DNA of 64,000 nt from VGBO01 sp964453335 (GTDB lineage: Bacteria > Actinomycetota > Acidimicrobiia > Acidimicrobiales > CAIXPF01), in contig CAYVOK010000005.1 of NCBI GenBank assembly GCA_964453335.1, forward strand, positions 71,618-135,617, read 5' to 3'. Each line of letters opens with the position of its first letter. Position 1 is the stretch's first letter. The notes beneath the pieces are model-generated. The model had not been told where the DNA came from. It did not search any database and was given only the letters and a program-made list of their open reading frames with translations. Positions 56,301 through 61,464 of this stretch are shown piece after piece. The translations under genes were made by a program, and so were the position numbers.

Positions 56301-57621
56301 AACAACCAACACCGCTGGTAGAAAGATTATAGGAAGAGAAAATAACCAAACTGGTACTGGCAGTACAAGCTATGATAGACAGTTGTGGGTTGGAACTAAC
56401 GGTCTGCCTTACTTTGGCGTAAATCCAGGCACAGCGGTTAACTTACCTGGTACATTTGCCGTAACAGATGGAAATTGGCACCATATTGTTGGAACATTCA
56501 GTCCAAATGATATGAAACTATATGTTGATGGTGTGCAAGTTGCTTCTAGCACAACTCCAGCAAATGGAGAAAACTCAAATGGATGGTGGAGAATAGGTGG
56601 ATACAAATTAAGCGGATGGACAAATGGTGGGGATGGATACTTTAATGGAGATATGGCTCATATCTCAGTTTATCCTACTGCACTAACAGGAACAGATGTA
56701 ACAACATTGTATAACAATCAATTTGCCACATTAAATTGTGTGAAGTTTGCTTATACAGGATCACTACAAACATGGACAGTTCCTTCAGGTGTCTATAGTA
56801 TCGAAGCGGTTATTATAGGTGCTAAGGGTGGAAATTCAGGGTCTGTTAATGGCGGCGCTGGAGCAATACTTAATACCACGCTTCCTGTTACACCCGGACA
56901 AGTTCTTTATTTGGTAGTAGGCGGAAATCCAACAGGTTCTACAGCAGTTTATGGATTTGGTGGTGCTGGATGCGCTGCTATCGGAGCTGGAACAGCAGGT
57001 GGTGCAGGCGGTGGTCTATCTGGCATATTTACAGGCGCTGATCTGTTGGCAAATCAAGTATTAGCAATTGCTGCTGGTGGTGGTGGTGCCAACGGTAGAG
57101 CTAGCAACACCGGTGGTGGTGATGGCGGTTCTCCAAACGGAGGCAACGGTGGAGAATACAACGGCAGCTTCGGAGCAAATGCCGGATATGGCGCATTACA
57201 AAATCAACCCGGAAACTCTGGTTCTAACTTTGATGGATATACTAGATTAGCTCAACAGGGTTCTTATCTAAATGGTGGCGCTGGCGCAATTGGAACGAGT
57301 AGCCAAAACCAAGGCGCTGGCGGTGGCGCTGGTTACTACGGTGGTGGTGGTGGCGCTTCTGGTGGTGACGCAACTGGTGGTGGTGGCGGTGGTTCCAGCT
57401 ACACAGTTGGATCATCAATCGTATATCCATCAATTAAGAACACCGCAGGACACGGCAGCATATCCATTTACTACGGATGCTCCTTCGCAGCAGGTCAAAA
57501 TATATTGTGGGGCTGGGGAAATAATGCATATGGCGGTGCTGGCGATGGAACTACTGTAAACAGATCTCTCCCAGTGCCAGTTAAATATAATACAACTTGG
57601 TCAAATATAGGTGGTGTGTAA
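47395..57621 (+). CDS. Giant multidomain adhesin: Ig-like, 88-aa repeats, cupredoxin, four RCC1 propellers, LamG, Gly-rich (3408 aa)
   Basis: Domains by residue: 1-90, N-terminal module shared with the gene at 61465 (GEYPQISFRVRPEF, NYPLPGTDRDLLWYQL); about 98-182, putative Ig-like (He_PIG) domain; about 190-1000, nine repeats of about 88 residues with HDAVYNGQTFTFDY and GNITATGIATN; about 1000-1100, Thr-rich linker; about 1103-1222, cupredoxin-like domain; then four RCC1 beta-propellers of seven blades (about 1317-1675, 1733-2090, 2128-2476, 2529-2880) separated by Thr tracts; about 2899-3109, LamG; about 3116-3361, Gly-rich; 3366-3408, one more RCC1 blade. It ends at TAA 57619-57621, and the remaining six blades of that propeller open the next gene. 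Probably a very long flexible receptor-binding or virion-surface protein. No enzyme activity is evident. Confidence 0.83.
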   Translation: MLGEYPQISFRVRPEFENLYNYPLPGTDRDLLWYQLKSATVWIDYVPYSMQYGDEFSLYGWQAIDVYTRYILETPYRDRILEWTYFGHPIASPTTERIISETPLPFWKTNTPYNYKIPTSGGVAPLTWSIASGFLPLGMYLDESTGTIYGTPVVADLYSFTINVTDSSKPPAIDSRPYLIKIAAGIITPTVYEFQKTGIPYSIGGGVVAKGGYADSISFTPKYSITSESSTTIKVGGVTVFSATHDAAYNGESFTYTYNGKPYTAVWGTTNSFANVPTAIINSTGVAQNIPGNIVATGIASNSLSYDPINTTTGVPSTTTVTINGSTVLSLSHDAVYDGQTFTFDYFGIQYTATFGSTNSFTGPQLSYTLSTTASPENAPGNITATGFATNSFTYTPSALTIGTPSTTVVNIGGATALTLTHDAIYNGQTFTFDYYGATYTATYGITNNLPAQPVTYVIPVTGVAGTAPGNVTATGIATNSITYTPNNTTTGTPSTTTVTVGGVSVLTLATDAVYNGQTFTFNYGGTTYTGTFGAANAFPAVATTTTPLPTTATITATGVPQAIPGNITAIGIAGDSLTYTPNNTVTGVTSNTTVVIGSTVVLDLSHDAVYNGQKFVFEYGGNVYNPTFGIINTYAATSLVTIANTGVPQSIPGNITATGIATNTLEYTPTTNTTGTPSSTTVTINGATVLSLSHDAIYNGKTFTFDYFGITYTPTFGTSNSFTGPDVTYTIGATGVAETAPGGIVATGIAGNSITYTPNAILNGTTSNTIVNIDGVQVLSLVEDTAYDGQTFTFDYYGATYTATFGTTNNLASSQITFPITATGTPLSAPGNVTVTGTTGSALTYTPTNTTTGTPSSTTVIVNGVTVATLTHDAIYNGDPLYYEYNGVTYTGTFGTTNNFVSPPTTTTPAQTSVTIAQTNVPQPIPGGITATGIAGSTLSYPPNNTTTGVSSATTVLVGGVVVLSLTHDAVYDGQTFDFVYNGVLYTPTFGSINTYPPQPTTTTSTTPSAGTTTTVAPTTSTTTTTVSPATTTTTTTIVPTTTTTTTVAPVTTTTTTTIVPTTTTTTTVAPTTTTTTTIVPTTTSTTTTTSTTTTTTTTTLPPTCLTGTEAVTITAPSGTNVYTFGGLYTYFGVNDGVYTFTNVPVSHPIAFLNAFEPNVSYTGTSLEAVGSAPDGNTYNFYSGTVTLTITGPLNALLSYACVYHGYMGGQDNIAYYPVCVSPTTTTTTTSTTTTTTTTTTTTTTTTTTTTPAPTTTTTTTTPAPTTTTTTTTTTTTTTTTTTPAPTTTTTTTSTTSTTTTTTTSTTTTTEPPYYAFVAGKSLFGETGLGNTSNVYSLTYLPSDGTGWLFASKNNNGSHMAAISVAGNLYMWGRNDNGQLGDNTTISRSSPVQTILGGNTWSKVSGGYGHTLAVKSDGTLWSWGSNGYGQTGNNESGTDIISPIQIGIDTTWSLVSAGYRHSAAIKTDGSLWLWGRNQTGELATDSIISASSPIQSVSATLNWSDIAAGYKNTMAIKTDGTLWAWGDNSYGQLGNNTLISVSSPIQIGIGKTWKKVAPTLNFTIAIASDNTLWSWGNNSYGQLGNGSTTNTISPSQIGSDSWSDIVAGFDRKAAAIKSDSTVWAWGSNASGLGDHTSIDRSSPVQIYVYDKIAENHWVKLGNTQGNIFVFADVMPTSTTTTTTTTTPAPTTTTTTTTTTTTTTTTTTTSTTTTSTTTTSTTTTSTTTTAAPGNLFLWGWNAYGELGINNTNNTSYPVQEMTNGYWKYLNQSGYTGTFAGIKSDGTLWMWGANTVGTNGGLLGVGDVNHRSSPVQTLAGGTDWSVISTGLNHAAAIKTNGTIWTWGFNSDGQLGNNGIIATSSPAQLGLDTTWANVLVGNASSMATKTDGTLWMWGNNSYGNLGLGDTIHRSSPVQIPGTWNNIALSYRSSSAIKSDGTLWTWGSNSSNALGDGTLIHRSSPVQTVAGGTNWSKVTSSNDCFAAIKTDGTLWTWGGNGNGQLGDNTTTNKNSPIQTIAGGTNWSKVVGNLQGFAAIKSDGTLWTWGYGGTGTAGRLNILNYSSPIQTLVADTLWLELGASANMFAATRSGPLPTTTPMPTTTTTTTTTTTTTTTTTTTTTTTPAPLPGGALWTWGSAANGSLGDGTTVHRSSPVQIDANKVWSSVIPSLSNHDMGVIKNNYTLWVWGRNNLGQLGIGSTTNATALTSVPGLWSEAMFGFNYMVGIQLNGTLWACGDYQYGTTCTNVLTSSPIQIGPDATWSKISAGGSHVCAIKTDGSLWSWGLNGFGQLGLGVLGSRQSPVQVGLDTTWKAVACHLNNSFAIKNDGTLWAWGWNLDGDLGLGDTQDRSSPTQVGTDTSWSLIKGGVSNGILGIKSNGTLWGTGKLYINNTVVLRSSPVQFGTDTNWTKAVSLGAETVGAIKSNATMWTWGVNEDGAALGTNNNANTSSPVQTAATNYTWLDIGGYLSVAAISDLEITTTTTTTTTTTTTTTTTTTTTTPAPTTTSTTTTSTTTTSTSTTTTSTTPNASRLWSMGYNIQGQIGDGTIISKSVPTQEITKSIAWVSTIEGVGGGVNGGIKSDGTLWLWGLNYSGALGNNSTLHRSSPVQTVAGGTNWSKVVVGGSTVFAIKSDGTLWGWGSNYQSRLSYGTVDISSPIQIGTETNWSNISAGAAHFAGIKKDATLWLWGGNTDGNLGDNTTIHRSSPVQTVVGGTWSYISCGDVTTAAIKTDGTLWLWGQNYPVGALGDGTNINRSSPVQILTGGTWSRVYGGSQTFNAIKTDGTLWSWGWGEFGNLGNNRSGSSLYISSPIQIVSGGQWSTSVVAGFTAAGIKTDGTLWTWGNNTSGQLGNNTKIHRSSPVQTTLLDNLWYKLGVATYGTNPVGTGTYNPIALRKIPTYYLYYSGNAANVDGVTVTDESDRENTGTLTTSEMYINGCPGYFKFSAYEITTKWIHYVADINLFTLSVWIRTTNTAGRKIIGRENNQTGTGSTSYDRQLWVGTNGLPYFGVNPGTAVNLPGTFAVTDGNWHHIVGTFSPNDMKLYVDGVQVASSTTPANGENSNGWWRIGGYKLSGWTNGGDGYFNGDMAHISVYPTALTGTDVTTLYNNQFATLNCVKFAYTGSLQTWTVPSGVYSIEAVIIGAKGGNSGSVNGGAGAILNTTLPVTPGQVLYLVVGGNPTGSTAVYGFGGAGCAAIGAGTAGGAGGGLSGIFTGADLLANQVLAIAAGGGGANGRASNTGGGDGGSPNGGNGGEYNGSFGANAGYGALQNQPGNSGSNFDGYTRLAQQGSYLNGGAGAIGTSSQNQGAGGGAGYYGGGGGASGGDATGGGGGGSSYTVGSSIVYPSIKNTAGHGSISIYYGCSFAAGQNILWGWGNNAYGGAGDGTTVNRSLPVPVKYNTTWSNIGGV
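50391..50706 (+). repeat. Thr-codon tract 1 (linker before the cupredoxin-like domain)
   Basis: About 100 codons, mostly ACA and ACT in alternation, broken by VAP and IVP spacers, encoding a mucin-like Thr-rich linker. Similar tracts lie at 51064-51330, 52424-52590, 53668-53765, 54820-54970, a short one at 58603-58650, and 63663-64000. Their lengths all differ. Confidence 0.9.
51064..51330 (+). repeat. Thr-codon tract 2 (between cupredoxin-like domain and propeller 1)
   Basis: Near-pure ACA/ACT codons with TPAPTTT breaks. The complementary strand is open and would encode poly-Val, which is only a mirror of the Thr codons. Confidence 0.9.
52424..52590 (+). repeat. Thr-codon tract 3 (between propellers 1 and 2)
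   Basis: ACA/ACT codons with a TPAPTTT break and three identical AGCACAACTACAAC units toward the end, consistent with growth by slippage in whole codons. Confidence 0.9.
53668..53765 (+). repeat. Thr-codon tract 4 (between propellers 2 and 3)
   Basis: The shortest of the main linkers: about 32 codons, a pure Thr run flanked by PMPTTT and TPAPLPG. Confidence 0.9.
54820..54970 (+). repeat. Thr-codon tract 5 (between propellers 3 and 4)
   Basis: ACC/ACT/ACA codons, a TPAPTTT break, then TST-type units. Codon choice differs from tract 2 (more ACC), suggesting independent expansion. Confidence 0.88.
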
Positions 57622-57622
57622 G

Positions 57623-60600
57623 ATGGGAACCCAACTTGTTAATTATGGTGTAGATTCAAATGGAAACTTACTATCATGGGGATACAATGCTTATGGATTA
57701 ATTGGTAATCAGTCTATCCTTCCTGTAAGCTATCCAGTTTTTACCATAGGAACAGGATATTCAAATGTTTTGTCATCATCGTTTTCTGTATTTGCTCAAA
57801 AAACAGATGGAACGATTTGGTGTTGGGGTAGAAATATAGAGGGTCAACTAGGATTATCAAATCTTATAAACAGAAGTAGCCCAGTATTTTTCTCTGCTTC
57901 TGGTGTGTGGTCTAAAATTTCAAATGGTTATACTTGCACTCTTGGTATAAAAACTGATGGAAGCTTGTGGGGATGGGGCAGAAATGAAGCAGGACAATTA
58001 GGTACAAATAATACTATTCATAGAAGTAGTCCAGTTCTTATATCAAATACAGGAACATGGGTAAATATAGCAACCGATTATTTCACTTCTTATGGCATAA
58101 AGAGCGATGGAACTCTTTGGGTATGGGGTAGTGGTTATAATTTCGCATGGGGAAATGGATTTGGCTCAGTAACTGTTAGTCCTGGCAGAAGCTCAATGCT
58201 GCAATTGGGCACAGCCACAGATTGGAGTAAAGTATCTGCAATTTATGCTGGCGGGGCAATCGCACTTAAAACAGATGGAACATTATGGTCATGGGGATCA
58301 AATAATGGTGGTTTAAGCGGAAACAATTCTGCAATTTCAACAAGCACTCCTATGCAAGTATTTGGAACAGGATATACAGATGTAGAAACGAGAAGACTTA
58401 CAGCAATTGCAAAAAAATCAGATAATACATTTTGGTTTTGGGGAGCACAAGTATGGAATGGTAATGTAAATACAAATCAAAATATAAGTAGCCCAGTACA
58501 AGTATCTGGTTCTAGCATTAATAATTTATCTTTTACAAAATTTAATACAGCGTTTGCTGGGTCTTTCTACGCACTTGGAACTGTGCCTCCTTATGTAGTT
58601 CAAACTACAACAACAAGCACAACCACAACATCCACAACTCCTGTTCCAGAACAAGGCTTTTTTGTTTGGGGCAATAATACAGATGGCTGTTTAGGAATTG
58701 GAAATACAGTTCATAGAAGCAGAGGCGTTCAGCTAGGAACAGATTTGGAATGGAATTCAGGAAGAGTATTAAATTACTCATCTTCTAGTAATCATACAAT
58801 AATTACAAAATTTGACGGTACTATTTGGTCATGTGGAAACAATCAACATGGACAACTAGGAGATGGAACGCTTATTTATAGAAGTTCTCCAGTTCAAGTT
58901 GCTGGAATTTGGGGAAATTCAGTAGCAGGAGGACAATTCAGTCTTGGAGTAAAAAATGATGGAACTTTATGGTCTTGGGGGAAGCAAGTTGATGGATGCC
59001 TTGGAACAAATGTAAATGCTGGAGATCAATACTATCCTTACAGAGTTGGATTAGATTATAGCTGGTCTGGAAATATATCACACTTAGATGCTGCTAGACA
59101 TGTTGCGGCTATTAAGAAAGACGGAACTTTGTGGACATGGGGCTACAATGCTATTGGACAAATTGGCGACAACTCAACAATAACAAGAAGCTCTCCTGTT
59201 CAAGTTTTAGGAGGAGGAACAAACTGGGTTCAAGTATCTGTTAGTGGCTCAAATACTTCTCCATTTCAAACACATACAATTGCTGTCAAATCAGATGGAA
59301 CTGCTTGGGCATGGGGTGCAAACTCAACCGGACAGCTAGGAGACAATTCTATATTACATAGAAGTTCTCCTGTGCAAGTTTTGGGCACAGGTTACAAATT
59401 TGTCAAAGCAGGGCTTGGATTTTCACTAGGTTTAAAAACTAATGGAACTTTATGGGGCTGGGGAGATTACAACTACAGCGGAACTGTTTATAATCAAACT
59501 AGTGTTACAGCATCGTATACAAACAGAAGTTCTCCAGTTCAATTGCTTGGAACAACATCTTGGGCAACAAACCTAAATGGATTTGATGCAAAATTTCTTT
59601 CAAGTGTTGGATTAAATAGCACTAATCCTCAAAACTTATGGAACTGGGGTAGTGGAACAGATGGAGCACTTTATCAAATTTCAAATGTTGCCAATCTACT
59701 TTCTCCTCTGGGAGGCAATTCTGTTCCATCTGGTCTAAATAAAACTTGGAGTTCGGCTTACCAAGGTTATCAAAGAGGAGCAGCAGGAGCATTAGTATCT
59801 CTTAGTGCGTTTGGATTGATTGCTGATTGGGATCCAAGAAATTATGTTAGTGGCACTACTTGGACAGATGCTTCTGGTATAGGCAATAATGCTACTATTT
59901 CTGATTTAGACAAGTCATATGGATTTGTATTCAGAAATGAAAATTCAGGATATTTTGCAGAAACATCCTCTGATGCTTGGTTATCCAACTCATCTAATTG
60001 CTACTATGGAACAGTAGGCGAATATTTATATATGCAAGGTACAAAAGCAATTTACTATAGCGATGACACAAGAGATCAATCTTTTGAACTTTGGGCAAGA
60101 TTAAAACCTTCAAATGTTGTTGAAATACTTGCTAGTGTAGGACCTCTTAGCCTAAAACTAAATTACGATCAGTTAGTAGTTACATTAAATGGAATAACTC
60201 TTATTACTCCAGCAAGCAAATATAGCGACTGGATGTTCCATCAATTTACTGTTACAAATACTGGAACAACTACCAAACTTTATGTAGATGGTGCCTTGGT
60301 TAGTACTGCTACTAATTCCGGTTTTGATACTTCTGGAGGATACTTAACACTAGGAACCACTGCATGTCATTTAGCAAAATTTAGAGCATGGTATGGAGTT
60401 GTTAGAACAGATGCTGAAATATTAGCCGACTATAATTCATGGAAAGCAATAGCAAATTATCCTGTTTTAACTACAAGAAATACATATAGTTATACTGGAG
60501 CAGACCAAACATGGACATGTCCCGCTGGAGTTACTACTATTTATGCTACTGCTATTGGGGCTATGGGAGGTGCAGTAAATACTAATTTAGGAACTATTAG

Positions 60601-61387
60601 AACTGGCTCTGGAGGCTCTATAACAGGAAAATTAACAGTTACACCCGGAACAACATATAGAATTGTTGTTGGTAAATCAGGAGATTGGTCTTCTGGTACA
60701 ACCGCACCATATGGATATGCTGGAAGTTTTTCTAATGCGGTTAATACACCGGTCACAACAACTGCTGGCGCTTTCGGCGGAGGACTAGCAGGTATATTTG
60801 CAAATAGCGTTAGTCAAGCAAATGCTTTATTAGTAGCTGGCGGTGCTGGAGGACCACAAAGGATTAGAATATATGCCTGTACCGCTTATAGTATTACTCA
60901 GAATTATCTTGAGGGTGGATATGGCGCTGCGGGAAGTGGGACTGGCGGGTCTGGTAGACCAATTAATGGTCCTCTTCTTTCTTGTTTAAATACAAGTTTA
61001 AGAAATGGCGGAACTTTAACCGCCGGTGGTTCTGGGACAGCCGGTACTATAGCTGGCGGTAGCGGCGGGGCATTAACAGGAGGAACAGGAATTGGATATA
61101 GCACATATAATGATGGTTTGGCACCTGCGGGACAGCTATGGATGACAGGAGGAAGCGGTGGTGCTGGATACTACGGAGGTGCAGGTGCTACTATGGTTTG
61201 TGCTGGTTCTGGCAATTATGGTGGTTGCGGATCGCAACCCTATCCTACCAATTGGGTCACAACTAATAGTATAATTCCCGCTGGAGGAGGCTCAAGCTAT
61301 TCTGGTGATGCGAATAGTGGACATGCATTCCACAATAGCGGTGCTGCTCCTTGGGGTGTCAATGGATATGTTGTAATTTGCTACTAA
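57623..61387 (+). CDS. RCC1/LamG/Gly-rich adhesin completing the split propeller (1254 aa)
   Basis: Start ATG 57623 lies one base after the upstream TAA; an in-frame GTG at 57611 is possible but falls inside the upstream gene. Residues about 10-320 carry six RCC1 blades (SWGYNAYGLIG, CWGRNIEGQLG, GWGRNEAGQLG, VWGSGYNFAWG, SWGSNNGGLSG, FWGAQVWNG). A short TTTTSTTTTSTT linker follows, then a complete seven-blade propeller (about 345-725), LamG (about 730-945), and a Gly-rich domain to the end (GGSGGAGYYGGAGATM). The order RCC1, linker, RCC1, LamG, Gly-rich repeats the end of the upstream protein. The six-blade first block together with the single terminal blade of the upstream protein makes seven. 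Structural adhesin; receptor unknown. Confidence 0.8.
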   Translation: MGTQLVNYGVDSNGNLLSWGYNAYGLIGNQSILPVSYPVFTIGTGYSNVLSSSFSVFAQKTDGTIWCWGRNIEGQLGLSNLINRSSPVFFSASGVWSKISNGYTCTLGIKTDGSLWGWGRNEAGQLGTNNTIHRSSPVLISNTGTWVNIATDYFTSYGIKSDGTLWVWGSGYNFAWGNGFGSVTVSPGRSSMLQLGTATDWSKVSAIYAGGAIALKTDGTLWSWGSNNGGLSGNNSAISTSTPMQVFGTGYTDVETRRLTAIAKKSDNTFWFWGAQVWNGNVNTNQNISSPVQVSGSSINNLSFTKFNTAFAGSFYALGTVPPYVVQTTTTSTTTTSTTPVPEQGFFVWGNNTDGCLGIGNTVHRSRGVQLGTDLEWNSGRVLNYSSSSNHTIITKFDGTIWSCGNNQHGQLGDGTLIYRSSPVQVAGIWGNSVAGGQFSLGVKNDGTLWSWGKQVDGCLGTNVNAGDQYYPYRVGLDYSWSGNISHLDAARHVAAIKKDGTLWTWGYNAIGQIGDNSTITRSSPVQVLGGGTNWVQVSVSGSNTSPFQTHTIAVKSDGTAWAWGANSTGQLGDNSILHRSSPVQVLGTGYKFVKAGLGFSLGLKTNGTLWGWGDYNYSGTVYNQTSVTASYTNRSSPVQLLGTTSWATNLNGFDAKFLSSVGLNSTNPQNLWNWGSGTDGALYQISNVANLLSPLGGNSVPSGLNKTWSSAYQGYQRGAAGALVSLSAFGLIADWDPRNYVSGTTWTDASGIGNNATISDLDKSYGFVFRNENSGYFAETSSDAWLSNSSNCYYGTVGEYLYMQGTKAIYYSDDTRDQSFELWARLKPSNVVEILASVGPLSLKLNYDQLVVTLNGITLITPASKYSDWMFHQFTVTNTGTTTKLYVDGALVSTATNSGFDTSGGYLTLGTTACHLAKFRAWYGVVRTDAEILADYNSWKAIANYPVLTTRNTYSYTGADQTWTCPAGVTTIYATAIGAMGGAVNTNLGTIRTGSGGSITGKLTVTPGTTYRIVVGKSGDWSSGTTAPYGYAGSFSNAVNTPVTTTAGAFGGGLAGIFANSVSQANALLVAGGAGGPQRIRIYACTAYSITQNYLEGGYGAAGSGTGGSGRPINGPLLSCLNTSLRNGGTLTAGGSGTAGTIAGGSGGALTGGTGIGYSTYNDGLAPAGQLWMTGGSGGAGYYGGAGATMVCAGSGNYGGCGSQPYPTNWVTTNSIIPAGGGSSYSGDANSGHAFHNSGAAPWGVNGYVVICY

Positions 61388-61412
61388 TATCCTAAAATAT
61401 TATTATTTTTTT

Positions 61413-61443
61413 AATTCCCAGTTTAGGCTGGGAATTTTTTTTT
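61413..61443 (+). terminator. Rho-independent terminator after the split-propeller adhesin
   Basis: A 9-bp stem (61413-61421 with 61428-61436), loop TTTAGG, with a run of nine T across its 3' side. It lies 26 bases after the stop at 61387 and just before the next promoter box, so the following gene is an independent transcription unit. Confidence 0.9.
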
Positions 61444-61449
61444 GATTTT

Positions 61450-61460
61450 TAATAAATACT
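61450..61460 (+). promoter_or_regulatory. T4-like late promoter box (TAATAAATACT) overlapping a leaderless start
   Basis: Identical 11-mer to 27044-27054. The core ATAAATA (61452-61458) ends 6 bases before the ATG at 61465, and no ribosome site is present. It follows a terminator at once, which strengthens its reading as the promoter of the last gene. Confidence 0.55.
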
Positions 61461-61464
61461 TATT

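Noticed and set aside
51340..59800. A eukaryotic-type RCC1 exchange factor or other signalling role
   Set aside because: The propellers are embedded in an adhesin with LamG, Ig-like and Thr-linker modules. RCC1 repeats are a general fold, and no GTPase partner is indicated.
3403..61387. Diversity-generating retroelement targeting the fibres
   Set aside because: No reverse transcriptase and no template/variable repeat pair with A-specific differences is visible. Differences between repeats are ordinary silent changes.
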